DNA of 64,000 nucleotides from Aerolutibacter ruishenii (GCF_007830115.1 NZ_VLKP01000004.1:1-64000), one strand, 5' to 3'. Counted from the stretch's first letter, positions 1-6,925 are shown. Notes: generated by a model from the sequence alone, not told the origin. Translations and numbers: made by a program.

Positions 1-18
1 TCGACTTGAACGAGTAAA

Positions 19-31
19 AAGGAGACTTCCC
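19..31 (+). repeat. IS left subterminal inverted repeat
   Basis: AAGGAGACTTCCC matches the reverse complement of 1529-1540 (AAGGAGCTTCCC) except for one extra A. It lies 7 bp inside the inferred left end. Confidence 0.75.
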
Positions 32-106
32 CTCCGACGGCATCGCCGTTCGGCCTCGAGGGCCATGATTGGGTTGCGACTCAATCAACGCAGAGGAGAA
101 GTCTCC
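21..106 (+). promoter_or_regulatory. Structured leader in front of the transposase
   Basis: GGAGACTTC (21-29) is perfectly complementary to GAAGTCTCC (98-106), which ends just before the ATG at 108 and directly follows the ribosome-binding stretch GAGGAG (93-98). A small hairpin ACGGC-ATC-GCCGT (37-49) sits inside. The long pairing could restrain translation of the transposase, or it may only reflect the terminal repeat. The structure is seen; the control is inferred. Confidence 0.4.
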
Positions 107-107
107 C

Positions 108-1196
108 ATGGGCACTATAACCATTGGCATCGACCTGGCAAAACTGGTTTTCTCTGCCTGCGAACTGGATGGCTCCGGCCGCGTACTGCAGCGCCGCGAC
201 CTGCGGCGCGACGCCCTATCTGCGTGGCTGGCTCAGTTGCCGCCCGGCACGGTGGTGGCCATGGAAGCCTGCAGCGGCGCGCACCACTGGGGGCGCCATT
301 GTCTGACTCATGGCCTGGTGCCCAAGCTGATCCCGGCGCAGTTCGTGACACCGTTTCGAAAGAGCCGCGCGGCCAAGAACGACCGCAACGACGCCGAAGC
401 CATTGCCACGGCAGCGCGCCAGGGCAACATGCGCTTCGTGCCGCTCAAGTCGGTGAACCAACAGGCTCGGCTGACGCTGCATCGGCTCCGCGAGGGCTAC
501 AAGGCCGATGCCCTGTCCACGAGCAATCGCCTGCGTGGATTGTTGGCCGAGTTCGGCGTGGTGGTGGCGCAGCAGGACCGGGCGTTGCGCCACGCGATGG
601 CCGATGCGGCCGTTCGTGACAGGTTGCCGTCGTCACTGCTTGGACCGCTCGACGCGTTGGTTCAGCACTGGAATGTGCTGGGTGATCGTATCGCCGACTG
701 CGATGACGCCATTGCCACCAACGCATCCAATGATGCGCGCTGCGTGCGCATCAGGCGCATCGTCGGCATTGGGCCGTTGACGGCCGACGCGATGGTCGCC
801 ACGGTCGGTAATGCCCGCGAGTTCAAGAACGGCCGGCAGCTGTCCGCGTGGCTGGGGCTGGCGCCCAGCCAGCATTCGAGCGGCGGAAAAGCGCGGCTGG
901 GCGCGATCAGCCGGCGCGGCGACGGCTATCTTCGAACGTTGTTGATCCAAGGCGCACGTAGCAGTTTGCAACGGGCAAAAGCGGTATCGCTGGAGAAGGC
1001 CACGCCCGAGCAACGCTGGATCCGCGAGCTCGCCGCACGCCTACCATTCGGCAAGGTGCTGGCAGCGATCGCCAATAAACACGCCCGCCAACTGTGGGCG
1101 ATGCTGGCCCGCGATGAGGACTACGACGAACACGCGTGGCTGAAACACCCGATGGTGCAGCGGCCGCGTAGCACGAGGTCACTGCAAACGGCTTGA
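108..1196 (+). CDS. IS110-family (IS1111 group) DEDD transposase, 362 aa
   Basis: RNA-guided DEDD recombinase that moves the element. The N-terminal RuvC-like domain has D9 (GIDLAK), E53 (AMEACSG) and D92/D95 (NDRNDAEA). A helical linker follows. The C-terminal transposase_20 domain contains IVGIGPLTADAMVA and the SSGGKARLG...RGDGYLR stretch with the serine. The ATG at 108 is preferred over the in-frame ATG at 69 because GAGGAG lies 9 bases before it and because the family starts at this point. The length is normal and the frame intact, so the gene looks active. Confidence 0.93.
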   Translation: MGTITIGIDLAKLVFSACELDGSGRVLQRRDLRRDALSAWLAQLPPGTVVAMEACSGAHHWGRHCLTHGLVPKLIPAQFVTPFRKSRAAKNDRNDAEAIATAARQGNMRFVPLKSVNQQARLTLHRLREGYKADALSTSNRLRGLLAEFGVVVAQQDRALRHAMADAAVRDRLPSSLLGPLDALVQHWNVLGDRIADCDDAIATNASNDARCVRIRRIVGIGPLTADAMVATVGNAREFKNGRQLSAWLGLAPSQHSSGGKARLGAISRRGDGYLRTLLIQGARSSLQRAKAVSLEKATPEQRWIRELAARLPFGKVLAAIANKHARQLWAMLARDEDYDEHAWLKHPMVQRPRSTRSLQTA

Positions 1197-1528
1197 TCGA
1201 TACACCCAAATTCACCGCCAGAGCGAGCACGGTAGACAACGGGTCAGACCCACCTGGAGAGAGCCTGACTAACTGTTCGGCGCCACCACATGCCCAAGCT
1301 GATCCCTAGGGCATGGGCGAAACCGATGAATGAGCGAGGCCTCCGGGCGCGGTTTTTACCCTGGTCCGGGCGAGCAACCAACGCCCAACAAGACCGATTA
1401 CGGAAATGCAGTCTGGCAACCGTTGGAACTGCATCGCACTGGCAGCTACACGCAGTACCGCACTACAACACAAGTAACAGCAACCGCCTTAAAGCTACAG
1501 GCAAGAACATCATGCTTCCGGGGTTGAC
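1197..1528 (+). ncRNA. Long right end of the IS; likely location of the guide (bridge) RNA
   Basis: This 330-bp stretch between the transposase stop and the right inverted repeat holds no convincing gene. IS1111-group elements are known to carry their structured target/donor-specifying RNA in the right end, in contrast to the left end in the IS110 group. I cannot fold it here, so the RNA boundaries are unknown. It is placed by family knowledge and by the absence of other content. Confidence 0.35.
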
Positions 1529-1540
1529 GGGAAGCTCCTT
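1529..1540 (+). repeat. IS right subterminal inverted repeat
   Basis: GGGAAGCTCCTT pairs with the left repeat at 19-31. It lies 3 bp inside the inferred right end. Confidence 0.75.
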
Positions 1541-1543
1541 ACG

Positions 1544-1555
1544 GATCTGTTAGGC
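1544..1555 (-). other. Half of an attC site split by the IS (rest at 1-11 and beyond the window)
   Basis: GTTAGGC (1549-1555) is, on the minus strand, the GCCTAAC R'' box just behind the stop of the 1562-1891 cassette gene. Bases 5-9 (CTTGA) provide the adjoining inner box. The remaining arm of the site lies left of position 1. Confidence 0.75.
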
Positions 1556-1561
1556 ACCGGA

Positions 1562-1891
1562 TCACAGTGCAGGATCATTTATCTCAATTACGGCGTAGCC
1601 CTCACGAGCGCCCCTTGCGATTCTGCAACGCACAGCGATGTCGTCGCCATGAACGCGAAGTCTACCCTCGACGAAGAGGACGTTACTCCTGTCGTGATAG
1701 GAGGCCGACCATTGATAAGGCGTGATGTTTTTTGCGATGTACCGAGACTCTGCCTCGGACTTGCACCACGGCACCAACTCAGAAGCTTGATTGATTATCC
1801 GCTCATGATGCGAATGGTTGCCTTGGCCGGGCGGATCGGCGGCTAGAACTGGCAAGGCTACAACTGCAAGCATTGCGACGATAGTTTTCAT
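1562..1891 (-). CDS. Small secreted cassette protein of unknown function, 109 aa
   Basis: Not recognised. The first 18 residues (MKTIVAMLAVVALPVLAA) form a clear signal peptide with an Ala-x-Ala-like cleavage site. The mature part is about 90 residues, with two cysteines (in PWCKSEAE and VRCRIA) that could form a disulphide. The gene sits alone in an integron cassette: it starts 17 bases after the attC core at 1908-1914 and ends 7 bases before the next attC box. GGAGG stands just before the ATG. Base composition is lower in GC than the host chromosome, as expected for a captured cassette. Confidence 0.7.
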   Translation of the reverse strand: MKTIVAMLAVVALPVLAADPPGQGNHSHHERIINQASELVPWCKSEAESRYIAKNITPYQWSASYHDRSNVLFVEGRLRVHGDDIAVRCRIARGAREGYAVIEINDPAL

Positions 1892-1907
1892 GCAACCTCC
1901 GTTGGAC

Positions 1908-1967
1908 GCCTAACGACCAAGGTAAGCGGCCCGCCTTTGGCGGGTCCGCTTGACTGCAGGGTTAGAC
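1908..1967 (-). other. attC recombination site (60 bp)
   Basis: The outer boxes are GCCTAAC (1908-1914) and GTTAGAC (1961-1967). The arms AAGCGGcCCGCC and GGCGGGtCCGCTT fold into a hairpin with a TTT-type loop. CTTGA lies 7 bases before GTTAGAC, as in its neighbours. In cassette orientation (minus strand) R'' is GTCTAAC and R' is GTTAGGC. Confidence 0.9.
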
Positions 1968-2155
1968 CCGAAAGCCAAGAGGGGACGCACTGACTTGAAG
2001 AAAGGCGCAGCCCACGAAAAAGCGCTGGGCCACGAAAGCGGCGCAGCGCTGCAAGAATGATAGCTGGTGGCGCTTGCTACACAAGCGCTGGAGCCCAAAA
2101 AGGCTTGAAAACCTTTTGAACAGGGCATAGCGCTGGAATAAGTGGCTGCGCGCAT
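1910..2155 (-). CDS. Doubtful 81-codon ORF of a short cassette
   Basis: The only sizeable frame in the 262-bp cassette between the attC sites at 1908 and 2170. There is no ribosome-binding site before the ATG, the composition is unusual, and the last 19 codons (NPAVKRTRQRRAAYLGR) are simply the attC hairpin read in frame. I think this cassette is probably non-coding and list the frame for completeness. Confidence 0.2.
   Translation of the reverse strand: MRAATYSSAMPCSKGFQAFLGSSACVASATSYHSCSAAPLSWPSAFSWAAPFFKSVRPLLAFGSNPAVKRTRQRRAAYLGR
2053..2115. repeat. Intergenic repeat resembling one typical of Comamonadaceae
   Basis: A core hairpin GCGCTTG-CTACA-CAAGCGC (about 2070-2088) is preceded by ATGATAGCTGG and followed by GGAGCCCAAAAAGGCTTGA. 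From memory, closely similar elements are scattered between genes in Acidovorax and related betaproteobacteria. If so, this cassette came from such a host. The hairpin is seen; the assignment is recall. Confidence 0.45.
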
Positions 2156-2169
2156 GAATCGGTTGATGG

Positions 2170-2259
2170 GACTAACGCCCGCGGTAAGCTGCGCCGGAGC
2201 GAAGCGGAGGGTACCAACAGGCGGAGCCTGTTGGCGTCAGCTTGACCAAACAGTTAGGC
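2170..2259 (-). other. attC recombination site (90 bp)
   Basis: Boxes GACTAAC (2170-2176) and GTTAGGC (2253-2259). CTTGA precedes the latter by 7 bases. The interior contains the paired arms around CCAACAGGCGGAGCCTGTTGG. It is the 3' site of the cupin cassette. Confidence 0.88.
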
Positions 2260-2295
2260 TGGGGAGCGGAGGCAGCTTGTTGCACTTGATATCCC

Positions 2296-2658
2296 CTATG
2301 TTTTTGCTGATAGCGGTTCATAACCAGCATCCAAAGGCGCAACCACTGAAATGAACCGAAGTGGGCCAACGCTGGTGCAAAGAACACCGTGCACCTGCCC
2401 TTTGTTTGCAACTACGATATCCCCCGGAACAATTGCAACGGTGTTGCCTTGCTCGTCAATTTGATATTGACCTTCCCCTGAAAGGATGGTCCATGTATCT
2501 TGTCCGTCGGGGTGAATATGTGGCGCAATAGTTTGGCCGGGCTCCACATGCCAAGCCACGATAACTGAATGCGAAGATTCAACAACAACAGACCGTATTG
2601 GTTCTTTCTCGGCTGGCTGCATGAATTCATGGGACTTATACACGCGGTGAGTGCTCAT
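2296..2658 (-). CDS. Cassette-borne single-domain cupin protein, 120 aa
   Basis: One cupin_2 barrel. Motif 1 is PHIHPDGQDTWTILSGEG: it keeps two histidines, but the usual glutamate position reads D/T. Motif 2 is PGDIVVANKGQVHGV, with the third histidine. This is a probable small metal-binding protein with no signal peptide; the substrate cannot be told. The ATG at 2658 (MSTHRVYKS) is preferred over the upstream in-frame start at 2709, which would lie inside the attC of the preceding cassette. The gene fills a 542-bp cassette bounded by attC sites 2712-2807 and 2170-2259. Its GC content is visibly below that of the chromosome. Confidence 0.8.
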   Translation of the reverse strand: MSTHRVYKSHEFMQPAEKEPIRSVVVESSHSVIVAWHVEPGQTIAPHIHPDGQDTWTILSGEGQYQIDEQGNTVAIVPGDIVVANKGQVHGVLCTSVGPLRFISVVAPLDAGYEPLSAKT

Positions 2659-2711
2659 TTTTTGCTCCGTAAATGCAAGCCTTTGGGCAGCAAGATTCGC
2701 GCCGCCCAAAA

Positions 2712-2807
2712 GTCTAACTACTTAGTTAACCAGCGCCGGAGCGCGAAGCGCGGAGGGGACCCGACTCGCGAAGCGAGGCGGGCGACTGGTTGAACGCCTA
2801 GTTAGCC
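2712..2807 (-). other. attC recombination site (96 bp), second copy of the duplicated cassette
   Basis: Boxes GTCTAAC (2712-2718) and GTTAGCC (2801-2807); GTTGA lies 7 bases before the latter. Long arms surround GCGCCGGAGCGCGAAGCGCGG. Identical to 3036-3131 except in the outermost box. Confidence 0.9.
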
Positions 2808-2942
2808 TGCAAGAGCGCCGCCCCTGCTGCAACTTGAAACTGCCTTACTGAAAGCGACCGAAGCGACAGTAGCTCGTTTCCGAGACCAACAATGCGCCTG
2901 GCGCAGCCGTATAACTACGTTATTCGTCTGCGCCAGGCGCAT
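2802..2942 (-). CDS. Possible 46-aa cassette protein (distal copy)
   Basis: A frame starting MRLAQTNNVVIRLRQ and ending at the TAA inside the attC R'' box, as many cassette genes do. AGGA stands 7 bases before the ATG. The start codon lies inside the long hairpin at 2887-2947, so the frame may be accidental. Nothing is recognised in the product. Confidence 0.25.
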   Translation of the reverse strand: MRLAQTNNVVIRLRQAHCWSRKRATVASVAFSKAVSSCSRGGALAG

Positions 2943-2947
2943 TGTTG
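2887..2947. repeat. Perfect 20-bp inverted repeat with structured loop inside the cassette
   Basis: The arm at 2887-2906 (starting CAACAATGCGCC) is the exact reverse complement of 2928-2947. The 21-base loop contains a further stem ATAAC-TAC-GTTAT (2911-2923). The same structure recurs at 3211-3271 in the other copy. There is no T-run on either side, so it does not look like a simple terminator. The ends read GACCAAC and GTTGATC, close to but not matching attC boxes. Confidence 0.85.
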
Positions 2948-3035
2948 ATCCTAAGTGACAACGAGATGCTGTCAATCAGACAAGTGCGCTTTCCCGTGTA
3001 GGATTTTTCCGAAGCCGATGGGCGGTGCTCTGGAA

Positions 3036-3131
3036 GGCTAACTACTTAGTTAACCAGCGCCGGAGCGCGAAGCGCGGAGGGGACCCGACTCGCGAAGCGA
3101 GGCGGGCGACTGGTTGAACGCCTAGTTAGCC
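3036..3131 (-). other. attC recombination site (96 bp), attI-proximal cassette
   Basis: Boxes GGCTAAC (3036-3042) and GTTAGCC (3125-3131), with the same interior as 2712-2807. It is the 3' site of the first cassette in the array. Confidence 0.9.
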
Positions 3132-3266
3132 TGCAAGAGCGCCGCCCCTGCTGCAACTTGAAACTGCCTTACTGAAAGCGACCGAAGCGACAGTAGCTCG
3201 TTTCCGAGACCAACAATGCGCCTGGCGCAGCCGTATAACTACGTTATTCGTCTGCGCCAGGCGCAT
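3126..3266 (-). CDS. Possible 46-aa cassette protein (attI-proximal copy)
   Basis: Identical to the frame at 2802-2942, shifted by 324 bases. The same doubts apply. Confidence 0.25.
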   Translation of the reverse strand: MRLAQTNNVVIRLRQAHCWSRKRATVASVAFSKAVSSCSRGGALAG

Positions 3267-3359
3267 TGTTGATCCTAAGTGACAACGAGATGCTGTCAAT
3301 CAGACAAGTGCGCTTTCCCGTGTAGGATTTTTCCGAAGCCGATGGGCGGTGCTCTGGAA

Positions 3360-3526
3360 GGCTAACACTAATTAGATCCCGTATCGGGACGATATCACCG
3401 AATCGTCAGAGCCTTCTTCTCGCCTGTCAATCGGAAAAATCCTACCGAGGATCAATCCCTTGCCCGACTGCGCGCGCCTCAGTTCGGCGCGATCCTTGCC
3501 GCGTTATCCGGCATAGGTGGGGTGAT
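3360..3526. other. attI site and leader between cassettes and integrase
   Basis: The first cassette joins attI at GTTAGCC (minus strand, 3366-3360). The following 160 bases up to the integrase ATG hold no gene and should contain attI, the integrase promoter and the cassette promoter Pc. TCGGAAAAATCCTA (3431-3444) is a perfect inverted copy of TAGGATTTTTCCGA (3323-3336) in the first cassette. I see no LexA box. Confidence 0.75.
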
Positions 3527-4540
3527 ATGGATTATCAACCGCAAAAGGTGGTGATAAGCAAGGACGCGTCAGGGCCATCACGTCCCATGCTGTTGGACGA
3601 AGTTCGCCGCAGGATCAGGGTCAAACACTACAGCCTGCGCACCGAGCGGGTGTATATCGCATGGATTCGGCGCTTCATCCTGGCCAACGGCAGGCGCCAT
3701 CCGCGCGGGTTGGGGCAGGTGGAGATCGAGGCCTTCCTCACCCATCTGGCGGTCGAGGGGCAGGTGGCCGCCAGCACGCAGAACCAGGCGCTGGCGGCGT
3801 TGCTGTTCCTGTACCGGGAGGTGCTGGCGATGGAGTTGCCATGGCTGGACGGGATCGTCCGCGCCAAGCGGCCGCAGCGGGTGCCCACGGTACTTTCGGT
3901 GCGGGAAGTAACCAGCCTGCTGGCCCAACTGGATGGCCGCATGTGGCTGGTCGCCAGCCTGCTCTACGGTACGGGCATGCGCGTGCTGGAGTGCATGCGG
4001 CTGCGGGTCAAGGACGTGGACTTTGCCCGCAACGAGATCATCATCCGCGAAGGGAAGGGGGCCAAGGACCGGCACACGGTGCTGCCGCAGTCGCTGGTCG
4101 GACCGCTGCAGCGCGAGGTGGCGCGGTCACGGGCCTTGCACGACGATGACCTGCGCGCGGGCTTCGGTGAGGCTTATCTGCCCCGGGCACTGCAACGCAA
4201 GTTTCCCAATGCGGCGCGGGACTTCGGGTGGCAGTACCTGTTCCCGGCGGCCAAGCGCTCGATCGACCCCAGGTGCGGAGCGGAACGCCGCCACCACGTT
4301 GATCCGGACGTGTTGTCGCGCTCGCTGCGCCGTGCGCGGTTGCGTGCCGGCATCGCCAAGCCGGTGACGGCGCACACCTTCCGCCATTCCTTCGCCACGC
4401 ACCTGCTGGAGCGTGGCTACGACATCCGCACGGTGCAGGAGCTGCTGGGCCACAAGGACGTGGCCACCACGCAGATCTACACCCACGTGCTCAACCGCGG
4501 CACCACGGGCGTGGTCAGTCCGCTGGATACGGTGACCTAG
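3527..4540 (+). CDS. intI: Integron integrase IntI, 337 aa
   Basis: Tyrosine recombinase that inserts and excises cassettes at attI/attC. A SAM-like N-terminal domain covers about residues 22-105. The catalytic domain has R152 (GTGMRVLE), K178, H283-x-x-R286 (HTFRH), H309 (LLGHKD) and Y318 (QIYTHVLN). The stretch LRAGFGEAYLPRALQRKFPNA with FGWQYLFPA (about 209-240) is the extra domain that separates integron integrases from other XerC-like proteins. The gene reads away from the cassettes, the standard layout. The start has AGGTGGGG about 8 bases upstream. All catalytic residues are present, so the integron should be functional. Confidence 0.95.
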   Translation: MDYQPQKVVISKDASGPSRPMLLDEVRRRIRVKHYSLRTERVYIAWIRRFILANGRRHPRGLGQVEIEAFLTHLAVEGQVAASTQNQALAALLFLYREVLAMELPWLDGIVRAKRPQRVPTVLSVREVTSLLAQLDGRMWLVASLLYGTGMRVLECMRLRVKDVDFARNEIIIREGKGAKDRHTVLPQSLVGPLQREVARSRALHDDDLRAGFGEAYLPRALQRKFPNAARDFGWQYLFPAAKRSIDPRCGAERRHHVDPDVLSRSLRRARLRAGIAKPVTAHTFRHSFATHLLERGYDIRTVQELLGHKDVATTQIYTHVLNRGTTGVVSPLDTVT

Positions 4541-4553
4541 CCGCGCGCCGCGG

Positions 4554-6332
4554 TCAGTCGATGAACTGCAGGCGGGCCAGTTCGGCGTACAGGCCGCCTT
4601 GCGCAAGCAGCTGTTCGTGGCGCCCTTCGGCGACGATGCGGCCGTGGTCCATCACCACGATGCGGTCGGCCTTGAGCACGGTGGCCAGGCGGTGGGCGAC
4701 GACCAGCGTGGTCCGGCCCTGCATCAGGGTTTCCAGTGCTTCCTGCACGGCGCGTTCGCTCTGCGCGTCCAGCGCGCTGGTGGCTTCGTCCAGCAGCAGG
4801 ATGGGGGCGTCCTTCAGCAGGGCGCGGGCGATGGCGATGCGTTGCTGCTGGCCACCCGACAGGCGCGCGCCGCGCTCGCCCAGCTGGGTGTCCAGGCCTT
4901 CGGGCAGGGCCGCCACGAAGTCGGCGGCGTGGGCCGCTTTCACCGCGGCATCCACCTCGGCGTCGGTGGCGTCCAGGCGACCGTAGCGGATGTTGTCGCG
5001 GGCGGTGGTGGCGAAGATGGTGGGGTGCTGCGGGACCAGGGCGATGGTGTCGCGCAGGGTGCGCGGGTCCAGTTGCCGCAGGTCCACGCCATCCACGCGC
5101 ACCTGGCCGGCCTGCGGGTCGTGGAAGCGCAGCAGCACCGAGAACACGGTGCTCTTGCCCGCCCCCGACGGCCCGACCAGCGCGACGGTTTCGCCGGGGC
5201 GTACGTGCAGGCTGAAGTCCTCCAGCGCCGGGGCGTCGGGCCGCTGCGGGTAATGGAAGGTCACGCGGTCCAGCACGATGTCGCCGCGCACGGGGCTGGG
5301 CAGCGTGGCGGGACTGGCGGGCGCGGTGATCGCGGGGGTCTCTTCCAGCAACTCGCTGATGCGCCCCATGCCGCCGGCGGCACGCTGCAGTTCGTTCCAC
5401 ACTTCGGCCAGCGCGCCCACCGAGCCGCCGCCGATGAGGGCGTACAGCACGAACTGGCCCAGCGTGCCGGCGGTCATGCGGCCGGAGGCCACGTCGTGCG
5501 CGCCCGACCACAGCACCAGCGTGATGGCGCCGAACACCAGCACGATGGCGATGGCGGTGACCCAGGCCTGCGCCTGGATGCGGCGGCGCGCGGTGGCCAC
5601 GGCCACCTGCAATGCGCTGGCGAAGCGGCCGCGCTCGTAAGGCTCGCGTGCGTGGGCCTGCACGGTGGCCACCGCGCCCAGGGTTTCGGCGGCCAGTGCG
5701 TTGGCATCGGCCACGCGGTCCTGGTTGGCGCGGGAAATCTTCTGCAGCCGGCGTGCGCCCAGCACGATGGGCAGCACGGCCAGGGGGATGCCCAGCAACG
5801 CAAACGTGGCCAGGCGCGGGCTGGTCACGAACAGCATGGCCAGGCTGCCCAGGAAGGTGACGACGCTGCGCAGCGCCACCGACATGGTCGAGCCGATCAC
5901 GCTGCGCAGCAGTTCGGCGTCGGCGGTCAGGCGCGACACCAGCTCGCCGCTGCGGTTGCGGTCATGGAAGCCCAGGTCCAGGCCCACCAGGTGCGCATAC
6001 AGCCGCTCGCGCAGGTCGGCCACGACCTTTTCGCCCAGCAGCGAAACGAAGAAGAAGCGCGCGGCCGTCGCCAGTGCCAGTGCCACCGCCACGGCGAACA
6101 GCAGCAGGAATGCGCGGTCGATGGCCGCGCCACCGCCCTGCGCGAACCCCTGGTCGATCATGGTGCCGAAGGCCTTGGGCAGCGTCAGCGTGGCCGCCGA
6201 CGAGCAGGCCAGCGCCACCAGCCAGCCGGCGAACAGGCCGCGATGCCGGCTGACGAAAGGCCACAGCGTGCGCAGGCTGCCGATGGCGGGCTTGGCCTGG
6301 GCGGTGGGCGTGGCATTGGCAGGCTGGTTCAT
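4554..6332 (-). CDS. ABC transporter half-molecule, exporter type (MsbA-like), 592 aa
   Basis: Fused permease and ATPase of the lipid/drug exporter type, expected to dimerise in the inner membrane. About six membrane helices lie in residues 25-310. The nucleotide-binding domain has Walker A GPSGAGKST (387-395), signature LSGGQ (491-495), Walker B ILLLDE (511-516) and switch H547. The substrate cannot be read from sequence, and no lpxK neighbour supports calling it msbA. It overlaps the end of the upstream yigZ-like gene by 4 bases (ATGA), so the two are co-translated. It converges on intI with only 13 bases between. Confidence 0.9.
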   Translation of the reverse strand: MNQPANATPTAQAKPAIGSLRTLWPFVSRHRGLFAGWLVALACSSAATLTLPKAFGTMIDQGFAQGGGAAIDRAFLLLFAVAVALALATAARFFFVSLLGEKVVADLRERLYAHLVGLDLGFHDRNRSGELVSRLTADAELLRSVIGSTMSVALRSVVTFLGSLAMLFVTSPRLATFALLGIPLAVLPIVLGARRLQKISRANQDRVADANALAAETLGAVATVQAHAREPYERGRFASALQVAVATARRRIQAQAWVTAIAIVLVFGAITLVLWSGAHDVASGRMTAGTLGQFVLYALIGGGSVGALAEVWNELQRAAGGMGRISELLEETPAITAPASPATLPSPVRGDIVLDRVTFHYPQRPDAPALEDFSLHVRPGETVALVGPSGAGKSTVFSVLLRFHDPQAGQVRVDGVDLRQLDPRTLRDTIALVPQHPTIFATTARDNIRYGRLDATDAEVDAAVKAAHAADFVAALPEGLDTQLGERGARLSGGQQQRIAIARALLKDAPILLLDEATSALDAQSERAVQEALETLMQGRTTLVVAHRLATVLKADRIVVMDHGRIVAEGRHEQLLAQGGLYAELARLQFID

Positions 6333-6925
6333 TCGCTGTCCTGGTCGAGCATGCGCACCCGGTCCCGGGTTGCGTCGCGCAGTTGCACTTTCAAGGGGGC
6401 AAGGCGTTCGGCGGGCAGCCGCAGGTGCAGGCGGGCGCCATCGGGGCCGAAGGCTTCGTCGAGTTTTTCCGCACCGAAGTGTGCCAGTGCGGCATGTACC
6501 GCGCCGGTGTCCTCGAAGGCATAGGCCACGGTGGCTTCGCGCAGCACCACCAGCGGTTGGCGGGGGGCGGTGCGCAGGCATTCCGCCGCGGCGCTGCCGT
6601 AGGCGCGCACCAGTCCGCCCGCGCCCAGCTTGATGCCGCCGAACCAGCGGGTCACCACCACCGCGACCTGGTCGTAGCCCTGGCCGTCGATGGCGGACAG
6701 GATGGGTCGGCCCGCGGTGCCCGCCGGCTCGCCGTCGTCGTTGAAGCGGTACAGGCCGCCGAGGCGGTAGGCCCAGCAGTTGTGCGTGGCGGTAGGGTCA
6801 CCGACTTCGGCGAAGAAGGCCAGTGCCTGTTCCGCGGTGGTCACCGACGCAGCCTGGGCGAGGAAGCGGCTGTGCTTGACCTCCAGCAGGTGCGAGGCCG
6901 GTGCCGCCAGTGTGTCGATGCTCAT
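6329..6925 (-). CDS. yigZ: YigZ/IMPACT family protein, 198 aa
   Basis: UPF0029 family member. The N-terminal IMPACT domain shows HSRFLAQA, THNCWAYR, NDDGEPAGTAGRPIL and VVVTRWFGGIKLGAGGLVRAYG; a smaller C-terminal domain follows. The family is linked to translation regulation, but the bacterial role is not settled. The start at 6925 (MSIDTLAAP) is chosen by homology; upstream codons are not conserved in the family. Its stop overlaps the ABC transporter start. Confidence 0.9.
   Translation of the reverse strand: MSIDTLAAPASHLLEVKHSRFLAQAASVTTAEQALAFFAEVGDPTATHNCWAYRLGGLYRFNDDGEPAGTAGRPILSAIDGQGYDQVAVVVTRWFGGIKLGAGGLVRAYGSAAAECLRTAPRQPLVVLREATVAYAFEDTGAVHAALAHFGAEKLDEAFGPDGARLHLRLPAERLAPLKVQLRDATRDRVRMLDQDSE

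Larger units (their letters stand above)
12..1543 (+). mobile_element. IS110-family insertion sequence, IS1111 group, inserted in an integron attC
   Basis: The element carries one DEDD transposase gene (108-1196) and a long 3' non-coding end. Subterminal inverted repeats of 12-13 bp lie at 19-31 and 1529-1540. Setting the ends 7 bp outside the left repeat and 3 bp outside the right one, as known for the IS1111 group, gives 12-1543. Joining bases 1-11 to 1544 onwards recreates CTTGA, 7 bases, GTTAGGC. That is the same spacing as in the other attC sites nearby, which supports these ends and shows no target duplication. IS1111 relatives that target attC sites are known. Confidence 0.85.
2719..3366. 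repeat. Exact tandem duplication of a 324-bp gene cassette
   Basis: Bases 2719-3042 and 3043-3366 appear identical along their whole length. Each unit begins and ends at a GGCTAAC/GTTAGCC core, so the copies are two complete cassettes next to attI, not a random duplication. The pattern fits re-insertion of the same excised cassette or a copy made during integrase action. Confidence 0.92.

Noticed and set aside
1290-1553. 87-codon frame in the IS right end
   Set aside because: No ribosome-binding site or recognisable protein. It lies in the part of IS1111-group elements that is normally non-coding, and it runs through the inverted repeat into the attC.
2884-2950. The cassette hairpin as an additional complete attC site
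   Set aside because: The outer heptamers GACCAAC and GTTGATC do not match RYYYAAC/GTTRRRY and there is no CTTGA-type inner box at the right spacing. Kept as a structured repeat only.
2712-3366. CRISPR-like array
   Set aside because: Only two copies of a 324-bp unit, each bounded by integron core sites, with no spacers and no cas genes. I saw no CRISPR array elsewhere.
4554-6332. Naming the ABC half-transporter msbA
   Set aside because: Only the general exporter architecture is visible; the typical lpxK neighbour is absent and yigZ is the partner.
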